In this document: piece by piece, positions 46,950-60,003 of the stretch
How positions within the stretch are numbered: position 1 is the first letter of the stretch
Layout of the letters: each line of letters begins with the position of its first letter
Origin: Melampsora larici-populina 98AG31
Lineage: Eukaryota > Basidiomycota > Pucciniomycetes > Pucciniales > Melampsoraceae
Direction of reading: 5' to 3'
Length of the DNA: 64,000 bases
NCBI RefSeq assembly: GCF_000204055.1
Contig: NW_006768804.1
Location: forward strand, 300,748-364,747
Position numbers and translations under genes: made by a program
The notes under the pieces: generated by a model
Seen by the model: the letters and a program-made list of their open reading frames with translations, nothing else
Told to the model about the DNA's origin: nothing
Databases searched by the model: none

Positions 46950-47276
46950 TCATGACTGGGGTGTTGTCAGGAACACCCAAACCCCTGTGCTGCAATTTGA
47001 GTGTCTTCTTTTGAGGCAGTAACCAGAGGAAGTAGCACAATCTTGAAGTGCATCTTCAGCCTCTTCCAGGCTTGGGTAGACTGAGAGGAGGGAGTTGAGA
47101 TTCTTTTGTTTGGAAACAGGATTATTTGAGTTGGATAAGGTTGACTGGTTGAGTGTTGGCTCTGAGGTGCCCCCTGTCAAGGAAGGGTCAATGACCATGG
47201 TGGTGAAATCATCCATGTTGATATTGGGGCACATCAATGATTGATTTGCATCAGGAGGCAAGAGAGGACTTCTCAA
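46950..47276 (-). pseudogene. Possible fragment of a MULE-type transposase N terminus
   Basis: A 108-residue frame ends with YPSLEEAEDALQDCATSSGY then CLKRRHSN. The pattern 'acidic-EEA..AL...A...GY.L..RRS' is like the FAR1-related DNA-binding domain at the start of many Mutator-like transposases. There is no catalytic domain nearby, and the zinc-binding part is not visible. Tentative. Confidence 0.3.
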
Positions 47277-48024
47277 CTGCCAAGCATGTGGTTGAGGCTG
47301 TCCTGTATGTAAGGTGCTTAAGGATACCTAAACGGACCTAGGATTGGGGGGGTCTGAACTGTCTGAACAGCAAACAGGGGGGGGTCGGGATAGAGCAATC
47401 CTTACTTAAATTATACAAGCCAAATTGCCCAACTAGTGAGCCTTGAGTACTCAAGAGAGTACCCAACCCTCACAACCCTTCTGCTCCCAAGAGATAGCAA
47501 AGGGTGCCCTTTCAAATTCTGCAGATCTTTGTGGCATCAGTTGGGTGGCTACTTTGAATATTTTCAAATCATCAGCTCTTTGGCGCCACAGCGAGCCTGC
47601 AAGCTAGCATTAAGATCCAATCTTTGAATAAATCCTGGCTATGGGTGAAATTTGAAGGACCCGAAAAAACTCAGCACCATCATCAAGGAGCTTGACAGTT
47701 GTCGAATTTACCCCGTTATGTTTCTCTTGAGCCTAAAGTATTTAGTGGATAATAGCATAACAGCAAAAGAGGCCTCCAACTCCCCGCATATATCGGTCTG
47801 AGGAGACTTTGGGCCGTCAAGAGAACAATTATAATCAATGGTGAATTAATTTGCTATTTCCAGCTAGGTCAATGATGGCAAGTAACCATTGTGGGTTTGA
47901 ACGACAGGAATTGTATTGACAACTGAGATACCGAAAAGCAAAGATTTTGGCGCCTGTGAGTCGACGCCAGAGGTGGGTCAAGATGTGTATTATAGACGAG
48001 AAAGGTCGTAAGTTTATGAGCGCT
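47277..48024. other. 3' flank of RIM1, no gene seen
   Basis: Contains a G-run (47347-47355, 47380-47388) and short frames only. Nothing supportable. Confidence 0.3.
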
Positions 48025-48736
48025 TCACTCGGTTTTGGGGTTTCGAAGCTTGGTAGCTTCACCTAAATTTCAAGAAGAGCATAAAATGAGAAGAAATAGA
48101 TTTAGTGCTGATTATGACTAATGCCAAGATGATACATGGTGAGAAAGTCTTACGCAAAGTTAGCCGAACAATTGCAGGCTGATAGCCTGCTTCGGTATGC
48201 TCTTGTGGTTGCATTCGGACATCAGCTTGAACGAGGACCAGAGATCTATATAGAAAACGCGTATTAGCAATGCAATTGGGAAATTCGAGCATAAGTGAAA
48301 GCTTGAATTGGGCAGTCGGATAAATAGCTGTGTTATATTGTAACTCGCCCTTTCTTAAACTCAGCCAGGTATTTGTTGATCCCAGATCCAAATGAAAGAA
48401 CGTCATGGTATGAGGTAGTTGGCTCTGCGCAGATTGGAAGTAAGTGTATCATTGGCAACGTAAAAGTCTTCTTATATTGCTGTGATTTGAAATCTCACCT
48501 TTGCCTGCTTCCCTTGCTTCCCTTCCTATTGGATCAGAAGTAGCGATTTTTAATGCAATCATTGGATCTCGATCGGCCCCACGTTCGATAACTTTGGCAT
48601 CTTGAACTAAATTTCCAATAAGTGTTAATCTAGCATAGTGTCGACGAGCGTCAGGATTCCGGAGTGAAGTTGAGGTAGCTCGTCCAGCCTGCTGGCAAGA
48701 CCTTAGAAGTCCAGATGAAGCTTTTGTGAGAACCAT
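48025..48736 (-). CDS. RIM1: Mitochondrial single-stranded DNA-binding protein
   Basis: Rim1/mtSSB binds single-stranded mitochondrial DNA during replication. Four exons (48499-48736, 48349-48424, 48154-48245, 48025-48062) join in frame to 147 residues, the usual length for mtSSB (about 135-150). A basic, Ser-rich presequence with no acidic residue in the first 20 is followed by the OB fold: ARLTLIGNLVQDAKVIE, MIALKIATSD, TTSYHDVLSFGSG, LAEFKKGSLVLVQADVRMQP and AIVRLTLRE. The second intron begins GCGAGT and ends TAG; only this GC-AG choice restores KKGSLVLVQAD. A GC-AG intron also occurs in the gene at 15092. The start at MVLTKASS is preferred over an upstream in-frame ATG because it begins the targeting peptide. 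Confidence 0.92.
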
Positions 48737-49111
48737 TCTAGTCAAGGTAAGATGGTATGAACGTAATGTTGGTGATGCGTGAAAATGTTTGCTGCCGAAG
48801 TCAGAAAGTACTCGAATTCGTTCTGGTGCCGGGTACTTGTAATCGCGAATCGCGATCTCGCAGCTTCGCGTGACAGGTGTGGACAGGTGTGTGATATCTA
48901 CGCACCACTGCGACTCAGCCCTAACCTCAAGACTCAAGAGTTCACCTTGCGCCATCACTGGATCCTAAAAGTGACCTGGTCTGGAGATCAGCGAGTCGAG
49001 TGTAATGCTGTGGAATTCACTTGACTGTGGTGCAAAAAATCCAAGTCACACAAAAATTTCTTATGAGCTCCACATTGATGGCCTTCATGGCAATATTTCA
49101 TGGCCAAAAAG
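48737..49111. other. 5' region of RIM1
   Basis: The first 200 bases upstream include GCGAATCGCGATCTCGC (palindromic TCGCGA core) near 48843. This is a possible regulatory palindrome, but no factor can be named. No other gene is visible. Confidence 0.3.
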
Positions 49112-49272
49112 AAGGGTACTCAAAGCAAAGTATGTAGCGCTACATACTTTTCGCTACATACTTTTTTTGGCGGGGACAAAGAAAAAAAATATACTTTTGG
49201 TCTCGCCTTCCCCGCCAAAAAAAGTATATAGCAAAAAGTATGTACACGTACATACTTACTTTGAGTACCCTT
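49112..49272. mobile_element. 161-bp palindromic MITE (intact member of the family hit by Ty3)
   Basis: Arms of about 62 bp: AAGGGTACTCAAAGCAAAGT, GCTACATAC, then T-run and GGCGGGGA; the right arm is the near complement ending GAGTACCCTT. Each arm includes a smaller ACATAC/GTATGT hairpin. No target duplication is obvious. Copies of the inner arm flank the Ty3 insertion at 5556-5589 and 13950-14000. Confidence 0.75.
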
Positions 49273-50106
49273 ACTGTATAGGCATTCTCCACTAAATGGA
49301 TGTATTCAGTTCTATCCTCAAAGAAATATCTTTGAAGGTTCATATCTACAATCTCAAAATGATAGGCAGTTGTGATGTCAAGATCAATGAGCTCATCAAA
49401 TCTCATTTATAGTGTCAGTGATGCATGGTGAAAAAGTATTGCTTCTGTGCACCCATAGATATGTGGGACATTTTTCTAATGTGAAGCAGGGGATATAAAC
49501 TTAAATTGGCATAAAAAGAATAGAAAACTTGCAAGAATTAAGGAATGATCAAAAGATATCTGGATCCAAAGTTTCAAACTAAATTTTTCAAAAGGCCTTG
49601 AAACTTAACCAGACTTTTTTCAAGCCTGATTATATATACTCACTTGAATCAACTCAAATCATGATTTGGCTCAAACTTGTGTCATTTAATTTTCTGGGTT
49701 TCATCCTCATGAGACAACTTTCTTTATTTTTACCAAAGAAACAGAGAGTGAAGGAAACAATATAGAATCCTTTGTACTGACAATTTTTTCAGAATTTCAT
49801 GACAAAAGAAAATCAAGAGAAAGTAGGGAGTTTTTTTGCTTCTAGTTTTTATCAGATATATTGTAGGTTGACTGTTAGGTTTAAAACTTGAGTTCTTTAT
49901 GAGACTTTCTTTACTAAAGGACTCTCAGAATTACGGAATTCACAAGACTTTTGTTTTCTTGATCCAGTAAGTAATCATTGAAACTTGAGATTAAGGACAT
50001 TTCTTCAAACTGGAATAGAAAAATTTTGAGCGTGTCAATAAAATTACATTCAAAGTCTGATTGAGATGTGATCTAGCAGATCATCCGGTTTGGCATAAAA
50101 AAATAC
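49273..50106. other. AT-rich 3' flank of the secreted-protein gene
   Basis: Poly-A/T and pyrimidine tracts, no supported frame. Confidence 0.3.
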
Positions 50107-52179
50107 TTACATGTTTATGGAATGATCAATTATTTCTTGATTTTTGTTTAGGTGTGATAAGATTTTCTCATTATATCTACTTGTCACCTTTAAGGTATGT
50201 ATATAACAGATAGCCTCAGTTGGAGTGTTAAATTGACCATTTTTCAATGCTTCTATCACCCCTTCAATCTGTGAGTCATTCACTTCGTCGACTTTACAAA
50301 ATGGTCTCAATAAGTTTTTGAATAAAGAGTTTCCGTTTATGTGAGCTACAAATTTTGAAAGATTTCTTTGGAAAAGATCTTTTTTCCATTCTTGACTTGC
50401 TTCAGATTTACCAAAATGTAAGTATTCACTAATTGCCATGGTTGAAAATTTCTCTATTGTGGGAATGTCTCGATTGGTCATGTGATAAAAACATTTGAAT
50501 GATAAAGAGTCAGAAATATCTATTGGAATCGGGCTCTTTTGTAAAAGTAAAGTGTCGTATATTCCAACAAATCTGTCACTTGGAGTAAATTTTTCTTCTT
50601 GTAAAGTCATGTTGATTTCTGAAAGTAGTTTTCCACGTTCCAATGAATCTTTGAGAGCTTGATCAAGTAGCAACAGGTGAGGTAAGCATTTTGTCTGTTG
50701 TTTTTACTGACCAATATTACTCACCTGGAACGTCTTCGATAATCTCAGGTATAGAATCCCCAACAAACCGACCAAAATTGACAAATTGAAGGTTGATATC
50801 TATTTGTTTACAAACCAAAAAAAATGTTTTTGTAAGTAGAACCCTGAAGAATGCAAAGATTCATGATCTATTAATATTCACCTTTCAAAAGAGATAGTTC
50901 AAACTCTCCTCTAGTGAAACCTTTTTCGATGTTAAGGATGATTGGATGCAATTGACCTTGTGGTAAAAAGCTCTGCAGGAGTTGCAAGATACCAAGTGCC
51001 CATATCCTATATACGTCATCAAGATCCTTTCTAAGGACATCAACTGCCATCTTGATTGCCAAATCATAAGCTGAACCTATTATGAAATTTTCTTGAAGGG
51101 GGTATTGTCTTGAGTCAATAGTTTTTATAGGGATAGAGATGATCGATTCAGCGAGCTTGGTGATATCAGGGTCTTTTGAGTCCTTAATGACTAATTCAGA
51201 TAAAAATTTATAATTTTTGAAAGAGAGTAAATCTTTTGGAATATCCCTTTTCAATGACATATGACTCAAAGCCTTGGTTTGCATATCTCCTTTTGGGTTC
51301 ATGAGCTTGAACAATGAGTAATATTGTTCATGGAGAGTGTTTTGACCATCCGTCTGTGGAAGCTTGCGCTGTGTTTTGAATCTATAGACTTTATGGCCTT
51401 CTGGATCTATCAAAAGTAAAGAACTGTCAGACAAATGGATTGGAGACTCCAGATGAGCTTATGTTGAGTCTTGTAAAACAAGGCTTTGTGCACCGCAAGA
51501 TCCATATTTTGGGATCACAATATCAGGGGTAAATCTGAAGCGGTCATGATACAGATGACACATGGGAGCCATTACGAACACAGAGTCTAATGGATATATA
51601 TATACGGAAGATTCCATAAGTTATAGAGAAAACACGCTCACCAAGGTTCTCGAATTGATGATCAAGATATCCTGCATTAGACTTATTGAATCTAGAAGAT
51701 CTCATCATAACATTGATAAGAAACATTTGAGCAGATTCACCAAAATAATTTCCATATAACAGATCAAGCAATTCATCAAAATTCTTGACATTGAGATTAT
51801 CAAGATTTTCAAATGGTTTTAAAACTTTATGAATTGATTGATTTGTTTGATTATTTAAGAAATCCTTTACTTGTTTTTGTAAATGATCTTTTTCTTCAAG
51901 TTTCTCATCAGAAACTTTTGCTTTTGGATCTTGATCTTTCAGTGATAAGTCTTCAGATATATCTTCAATTTTTAGATTTTTTTTATAACTGTTATGGGCT
52001 TTGTGAGAAATTCCAAGTTGGTTCTGTTTCTTGACAACAAAGTTCATCTCTCCATTTTCTACTTCACGCAACCTTTGAGTAGAGGGAGCATTGGCTACAT
52101 GATCCAATTGCATGGGTTTACATCCACCCAAGGATATATCACTCAAGAAATGTATCAAGATGTATAGAAGCACTTTCAT
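50107..52179 (-). CDS. Large secreted orphan protein (579 residues), candidate effector
   Basis: Four exons (51642-52179, 50882-51457, 50725-50799, 50107-50657) join in phase 1 at every junction and encode 579 residues. The N terminus MKVLLYILIHFLSDISLGG is a good signal peptide with likely cleavage just after it. The mature protein is Lys/Asp/Leu-rich, poor in Cys and without a membrane helix, so it is probably secreted. Two segments look like diverged copies: exon 1 end (KPFENLDNLNVKNFDELLDL to SSRFNKSNAGYL) and exon 4 end (RPFCKVDEVNDSQIEGVIEA to TSRYNEKILSHL). I do not recognise a family. A role at the host interface is inference from secretion and lack of homology by eye. One acceptor (ATAAG) and one intron of only 67 bp are less certain. 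Confidence 0.7.
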
Positions 52180-54622
52180 GACGATAAATCCTGAATGGTT
52201 CAGGAAAAATGGTATAAGATGATCTTTTTGGTCCTTTTGGCGTCTTTGCTGAAGATTGAAGGTGCAGAATTAGAAAGTATAGTCCAGCCTTAGGCAATAA
52301 AGTTTAAAAGAAGTAGGAAGATTAATCTGAAATGATCCTAGTTCTAAAGTTGAGAAAATTTATAGTCGTAGAAATTATAGCCTAATATTTTCAATTTTTC
52401 ATTTCTCTTGGGGGGAAGAAACCTCTTTTAAACCCTAAAATTTTCAGATCTCTCATTTTTTCCCCAAAATTTTCCATACCATCACACGTTTCTTAATCGA
52501 ATATGTTTGAAATATTTCTTAGAATATGTATCAAGTGATTCAAGATGAGCATTACTTCCAGGGTATAGATGAGAAACATCATGAGATGCTATAATTACAA
52601 CAAAAAGCAGTGAAATGAGGTTCCTTAGGGTTCCATCAAGGTTTTACAATCAAGTAGAAAAATAAAAACGAGTGAGTGCCAGGGTCAATATTTGAACCAT
52701 TCTTCCCATCCTGAGACTGTTCAAATGAAACCTTTACCTAAGAAACTATTTCATAGCATCATGTATAAGCCGACGGCAAGAGGCGAGCACAATTGAAAAA
52801 CGACCACCAGATGAGAAAACTTGTCACGCTGAAGCGCAAATCACTTTGTTTTTAAGTTGGTTTGACAAATATATACTTTAATTGTGACTGGTTCAATGTT
52901 GATTCTGCGTAAGATTTGCAACCGGAGGATATGTATGAATGAAAATCAGATGATGCAATATTTTCGTTTTTTGTAACTTTACGGATGGAGGGCCAAAAGG
53001 TTGCACTGCTCGCAGCGGTTTTGCAACCGCGACGTGATACTAAGGCTAGGCTTAGAAGGAAGCGTGCAAAACCAAAATTCGCTGCGATGCGCACGTTGTA
53101 TTGTAGGATATCTCCATGCTCTGGCAAAGGGAAGCGCAGCCAGCAACGTTCATCTTTTCGGACTTTAACTTGCTGTTTTCGAAAATCACTACAATCAAAT
53201 GCTATGCATATAAACTGGCTGATATGCCTGATCCGAAACCAAAAATTTATTACGCCGGACCATCACATAATTTATGGGTCCTTTATGCAAGCCTAGATTC
53301 ATTCTGATCCGAGTACTAATGTGACAAAGTGAAAGCATGACTCTGTAGCCGTTGCAACCACTGCCGCAGCGCTTTACTGCCTCGCATCGTACCAATCAAC
53401 GGCTTTTTTACTATTGAGATCAGAAACGTACCAATGCAGTAGCAGATACCAAACCGGAGAGAAGATACCCGCTGTCGAGGCGAGCTAAGCATTCCACCAT
53501 TGTTTGAATACATTCCTGGCGCGCTGCCTGTTCCATTGCAGCGTGACTGGCTCACTGTTAGCAAGGGAAAAGGAAAACCCACTTTCTAGATTGTTTGATA
53601 TAAAATCTCTCATATTTCTACTCCCTAGATATCTCAGTTGAACGTCTTTCTTTCAATCCACGTTCATTGATTCAAGATGAAAAATAGCGCCAGGGTGTAG
53701 AGCCCCAACATTTTACAATTTCCTCTTCACAACAGCAAAAAATGATTTTAACCAGTTAGGACAAAACAGGATATGTGTTACGATTGAAAGATTAAATGAA
53801 ATATTCGATTGAAGTTTTACACTTACTGGTGAGAAGGGTAAGTTGAGTGAATGAAAGAATGTTAGGTGATGGTATCGGTATTGGAACGTTCCAATTCACC
53901 CTTACAACTGAGAAACAATGGCTTTGCATAATCATTTATCAATACACCAGAGGTCCATTTTCTCGATCAAAAAGGATGTTGACATTGTCAATCAAATCAT
54001 CTGATCCAACTTGATATTACATACCAAACCACTTAACAAGATTTCTTTTTATTCAAACATTCCAAGTCCTCTTTCTTTCAAGTTTACAATGTTTCTGACC
54101 ACGTTCCTTGAGAAGTTCATATCAAAAGAAGAACAAATCTGTTTTGTACATGAGATCAGTTGTTCTGTTTCAAATTCAAAATGTGTAAAAATCTCTGCTC
54201 ATAACAAAGCCTTCAGTTATCACACAATTTGAACACAACGTGCAAGTTGAATTTTGTTTGTACCATGCAAATCACCATTCCAAGTACATTGTTAAAGTTG
54301 TACTTACATTTATGAGGTTTGGTTTTGATTTAAGATCATTTTTCCAATGATCAGGACAAGTTTCTTTTTCATGTAAAGTTTTCCACATCTGAGTGAGATG
54401 AGTGATGCAGAAGACAAGCTTCCAGAAAAATGAAATATGAGAGTCAAAGAAAGTGGAGTGTTTGTGAGTGAGACAAGAGACAGGCTGATAGATCAAAGGA
54501 GCGGTGTGAGTTTCAGATTTACCTTTGGGGCTGGCATAGACATAGGTTGAGATAAGTTGAGATAAGTTGAAGTTTGATTTGTGAGTTCAAATTGAAGTTC
54601 AACTTAAAGACTTCCAATCGAA
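52180..54622. other. Intergenic between secreted-protein gene and CHMP7
   Basis: The first 300 bases form the upstream region of the secreted-protein gene. At 52985-53300 there are basic short frames on the plus strand without family resemblance. Nothing else is supported. Confidence 0.35.
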
Positions 54623-56384
54623 ATGTTATCATCGACTTCCACTTCAAGTTCTCCAACTGATTTCGAATCACTTCAAGATTACTTATCAACTTTAAATGAA
54701 TTCCAATCGATTGATAGAACAGAATCACTTTATTCTGATTTCTCAACTTCAAGTCAATCGAATCCAGCTGGCTATTCCATCAATCTAACCACTTGGTCAA
54801 ACATCATCTATCAATTCCTTCGTTTAGGTTTACAATCCATTCAATCAAGTCAATCCACTGATCGATTAGTCTTACATGTCAACGATCGTCTACTTGATGA
54901 TTTCAAAAGACCTGGCATAGGAAGACCTTTTGGACTTTATATTCCAATCTCTTCACTTTCGAATCATGAACCCATCACCCTTTTTCGTTTATCTGACTTT
55001 ATGTCCCTCAATCGTCCTATTCAGACAACTTCTTCTTTACCTTATTCAATCCTTTCAACTGTTTTGAAATCTTTATTACATACCGTCACAGGATCTTATT
55101 TTGATCCTGATCAAAGATTACAACAACTTGATCTAAATCAACGTTGGGAAACTGTCAAATCAGATTGGGTTCATTTACAACTAGTTTCAGTAAGTTGATA
55201 CTACATTCAATAAAATCATTTCAACTTCACTAATATCTTATTCCTATTTTTTTGGATTAGGAAGCTGCTGATTTAGTTATAGAACGTTATAAAACTACAT
55301 CAGCTACTTTTTCACAACTTGATCGACTTTTCACACTTGATCAATTCAAACTCGAATTCACTTCAAATCTATTCAATCAATCCAAGAAGAACTCAACATT
55401 TTCTTTAACTGATACCACCATCTTATTAAAATATTTACATCGAGATCGTCGTGTTTTAGTATTTGATGGTCAAGTGAGTTCTTCTCACCCATATTGATGT
55501 CTTGTTGAATTGACATTGATATTTGAATAACTTTCTTTTGGGGGGGATCTTTTTCAGATTATTAAATTTTTATCACCTGAATACCTTACATCAAATGGTT
55601 ATGCAACCATCACACCACCAAGTTTAACAGAAACAGATACAGGTATAATTTCAGTACGAGAAACTTTAAATCGACTCAACCAACAAATCTCATCGATCGA
55701 AAAACGTATTCAACAGTCAGTCGGTTTTTTTCCCATTTAACTTATCATATACCTTTTTCTTACTTTTTCGATGGTGTTTTGTTTTCTCCAGACAGACAGA
55801 TCAAGCTAAACAATATCTTACAAACTCTCGTAAAGAATTAGCTAGTTCTTGTTTAAGAATCCGAAAATCATTAAACGAATTACTTACACGTAGATTAGCA
55901 ACGCTTGATACACTTCAATCAGTATACATGAAGATCGAACAAGCCAGTTCAGATGTCGAAGTAAGTGATTCTCAACCCCATTCTTTATCTTTCCACTCTC
56001 ATTCCACTCACTGCTTCTCTCTTCTTTTAGATCATGACAGCATATGAAAAATCATCAAGTACACTTAAATCATTACTTTCTAATCCTAAACTCAAACTAG
56101 AAAATGTAGAAAGAACTGTCGAAGATTTACAAAGTTTAGTTTTAAATGAAAATGAGATCAATGAAGTGATCAATGGAGAAATGAACAATGAAATCAATGA
56201 AGATGAAATTCAAATCGAACTAGAAAACTTGGTGAACTTAGAAACAAAAGGAAATGAAGTTGAAGAGATGAAGACTTTAGAGGAAAGGATGAAATCGTTA
56301 AGTGTACCTGAAGTTATGGAAGATCAGAGTAGTCCGATTAAACAAACAGAGTCTAGAAGCGAAAAGGTCTTGATTGAATCATAA
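54623..56384 (+). CDS. CHM7: ESCRT-III-like protein CHMP7/Chm7
   Basis: Chm7/CHMP7 seeds ESCRT-III at the nuclear envelope for resealing and pore quality control. Five exons (54623-55189, 55261-55473, 55558-55715, 55792-55960, 56031-56384) give 486 residues. The N-terminal half is the winged-helix ESCRT-II-like region (WETVKSDWVHLQLVS, TTILLKYLHRDRRVLVFDG, IIKFL). The C-terminal half is a Snf7 domain: ETDTGIISVRETLNRLNQQ, a basic helix QYLTNSRKELASSCLRIRKS, LATLDTLQSVYMKIEQASSD and AYEKSSSTLKSLLSNP, ending in an acidic tail typical of autoinhibited Snf7 proteins. Length matches CHMP7 (about 450). Introns are GT-AG, 60-85 bp. Confidence 0.88.
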
Positions 56385-59300
56385 GAGGTTTTCTAGGTTT
56401 AGTGATTTGTTTAGGTGTTTTGGGGCTTAAGACATTTAAAGGTGATGGAATGATCATCAATACCGCATGGTCCACAGTGTATTTTGTACGTTATTATATG
56501 ATGATTGTGAAGCTCAAGATCTCATTGTTATGTAGTGAGTCTTGAAATCAGATTGGAGCATGGAGCACTATAAATCTTTACTTACGTGGACAGCGGCGCA
56601 TGCTTGGCGGCGTAGACATGTGGCCTGCAGGGCCTGTGCGCATGTATCTACCCTATGTGTATCTCTTTTCTCTTTGGACAAAGTTCATCATGCCCAGTAA
56701 GTGACATCTACCTTGGAAAGCACACGGTCAGCAATCGACAGGCTTTCTTATGTCCACTCTCTGCGGAGACTTCTCCAATTTCTGTGAAGCCAAGTATGCA
56801 CACCGTTTAACAGTCTTTGACAATGGGAAACTGGCAGAACTCTTCAAGCATGCAATCAACTCACGGAAGAAGATGACCCTCAAGGCCAAGTTAGCTTACA
56901 TTCTTCAGGTTCCCCAGTGCTCAAAGAATAATCCACACAAACAAGGCCAACCTGAACCTTTTACAACCACATCAATTGCCTGAACTGCTCCTCTGATAGT
57001 CATCAATGTACCTAGTTTGCAAGACACCACAATGTACCATTTCGTGGAATTTTCTAAGCCCAAAACCAACATGCTAAACAAGAGTTTTACTAAAAACCCT
57101 CAATACCAGAACCATCCCTTTCTGATTCCTTCATAATTGTTAGTTTTGTTTGTATTAGGAAGTACTTGCTCAGCCTCAGGCCACCTATCAACCACCTACT
57201 TGTCAGAAGATGAATTCCACTGTACTTCCAGATTTATATGCAAATCATCAATTTCAAGCTATTCAAAGTGTTCAAGAAAGAGAAAAATCTTACACTATCT
57301 CTTGATGGACAGACCAACTGATCAAAAATTCATGTTTATACAGTCATGTTATCATGGGGAACTTAGTACTATGTTGGTAATCTTGATCTTCATGCCACAC
57401 AACATACTGTTGAGAATCTCCTTGAGTCTACCAATGGAACTCTTACCAAGAGTTCATTGGGCAACAGTATGTGCAGTGTTCACTGATTCACCTGTAATCA
57501 TGGACAAGTTTTGAGTGAGCACTCTTGATTATATCTTAGTGATTTTTGTTGGCCTAACTGACAAGATTCTGTAATGTCTTCTTTGTATTTCAGAATCACA
57601 TCCACATGTTTTTCCCCTAGGATACTGTATCTATCTTTTCAATCTTATTATCAAGGACATGTTTACATTCCCTCTCATTTTGCTAATAGTCAAACACAAA
57701 AAGCTCATTGTGAATTGTTTCACCATATCACATTACTGAGGGGGGAAACTCTTGAGGATTGACAAGCTGAAGTTGATGCATAGCATGTGGTTCAAACCTT
57801 TTGTCTCACTCAATGGTTTTCAATGGGCAAAGTGTGCTTCTCAGTCAGAAATCACAAATCTGGCTTTATCAAATATCTTAGTATGTTAAACAACTTGCCA
57901 ATCAATACACCCAGGGCCAAAATGAACAGAGATGTTCAGAACATCATCATCAATGACAATCACTTCACCCGAAATCAAGTACTTTTTAAGCTTCTAAGTC
58001 TGATTTTTGGTTCAATTGCATATTTAAAGATTGATGATACAAGCTCAGTCATTGAAAGGAGCTGGGTATTGTTCACTGTAGCATTCAAGATTTTGAAGTT
58101 TGTGAACAATACAAGCTGCTCAAACAACATGCCTTTTCTATTCTTCATGATTGTAGCACACAATTCCAGATGGAGATGTATACATCTTTGCCTTTTTTCT
58201 CAATTCAACGTAATGTCAAGTTAACACCTTCAAGAAATACACAGTTGAATGGATGGCCCAAAAATCAGTTGAGCTTACATGTAAATAGGGCTGATCTTGA
58301 TCCAAAGGCTAGGCTATAACATCACAAGTATCTTGATTTCACAATGGAGACTCACCCTTCAACATAACTTGGTCATGTACCAAAACAATTTATTAGACTG
58401 ATCCTGATTAATCCTTATCTTTTCTTCAATCATCTTTGTAGATCATTGGCCTATAGCTCATTCACATACTTTGTCATTGATTTTGGACATAAGCTCACTC
58501 AAGAATCTAGCAATCAAGATCCTTGAAGGTCTTCCATGTGCTGGTGGTGTCAAGGCCTTGTTTTCACTGATGAGTTTATTGGATTCAAAGGCACAAAATA
58601 GAATGAAAATCAAAACCTTGAATATGATGTCACAAGTACAATTGAGCCTCTCAGCCAAACATTCACAGAAACCAATCACAACAAATGAAAACAATTTTTC
58701 TGAGACTGATGTCACTAAGAATGATGGGGATGTGTTTTGTACTGACTGATGAGCTTGAGGCTTTCAAAGACAGGGTAGAACCTATGTCAGAAGACTTTTT
58801 GGACAACCTGGTCCTTGGGGATTCATGCATAATCTTTTTGATTTTTGTCTATCTAATCAAAAGAAAATCAACATTTCATCCTTTACACCAGTTATAGTTG
58901 TAGAAGGTGAATGGTCTATAGCTGATTTATTTGGTTTTTGATTTTTCCAACTTTCTTTGAATGAAAACACTCAACAACACAAGCTTGCTACCACACACTG
59001 TCTGCACCCCCCCTTGTGCACACATTGACCTGAATAACAGCTGCATGTATGCCCGCAGGCTGGAAACTACAACTGACACCCACCTGCACTAGAGCCTTTG
59101 AGCTTACTGACTTTCTTCTTGTATCAAATTTTACCTCCCAAACCTTGAGGTTAGCAAAGGTCTGCATAGCTGAGCTGTTGGAGGAGAGTGATAATAACAT
59201 GCACTATATTTATAAGCTAGCACACTAATAATGTGCACTATATTTGTAGGTACTTAAGTGTTCTAAGCCATGTACAATACAGCTTCAGTGAGGCACAAGA

Positions 59301-60003
59301 TCAACCATTCATCTCTTATATGAGTGTTTGATGGTTCTCCATGCCTTAGTCCAGTTCTCTATCCTTGAATAATAAGTAAATGAAGAGGTCCTTTTCTAGA
59401 CATCCTGAATTCCTGACTATTTGAGATTTTGATTGTCTAATACATAGTTCTAATCGTGATTTTACCTTTCTGAAAGTAATCTATCTCACACTTCTATCCA
59501 AACTTTCTTGTCAAGACAAATTTTGTTAAATCAAATCACAGAGAACCCTTATGGGTTTTACGAGCTTCTTTCTTTGAAAGGTCTTGGGTGTGGTAAGTAT
59601 GATTTGGTAAAGCCCTCAAATGGATACCCCCCAGTGATGGATTTCAAGTATCTTGTGGTGGTAGTAACAATTCATGAGTTTGCAGAGCAGATGTGCAGGT
59701 GCCATGTCTTTGATCAAAATTCCAGGTAGAGAGGTTTTTGGCGACAGGAAGGGAAAAGAGGCATTGGTGTGAGTGAGAGGAGTCTATCAACTGTTGACAT
59801 TGTCAGAGTGCAAGCTCAGCCTTCACGCCGAGGTTTCATTCATCAGACATCTCACACATCGTGCATGGCTTTAGATAGGTACGCGTGTGACATCCTCTAG
59901 CATCTCACACACGTTTTAACTGAACTCTTTCACAAATTCTAAATTCATAAATCACTCCAAATAACGCGCGAAATTATGGACAAATTGCGCCTGGTCATCT
60001 GAT
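56385..60003. other. Long stretch of decayed repeats, no intact gene
   Basis: Many short frames in all phases with transposon-like composition (for example 57787-58224 and 58471-58749 on the plus strand), broken by stops. I cannot assign them to a family. The 59800-59990 part looks ordinary non-coding. Confidence 0.35.

Noticed and set aside
47896..47915. TTTGAACG-type words as a tRNA T-loop
   Set aside because: No matching acceptor, D or anticodon stems could be folded around it; no tRNA is supported in the window.
48449..48958. Longer N terminus for RIM1 starting at MMAQGELL
   Set aside because: The extra 74 residues precede a standard targeting peptide and lack family resemblance; MVLTKASS is the better start.
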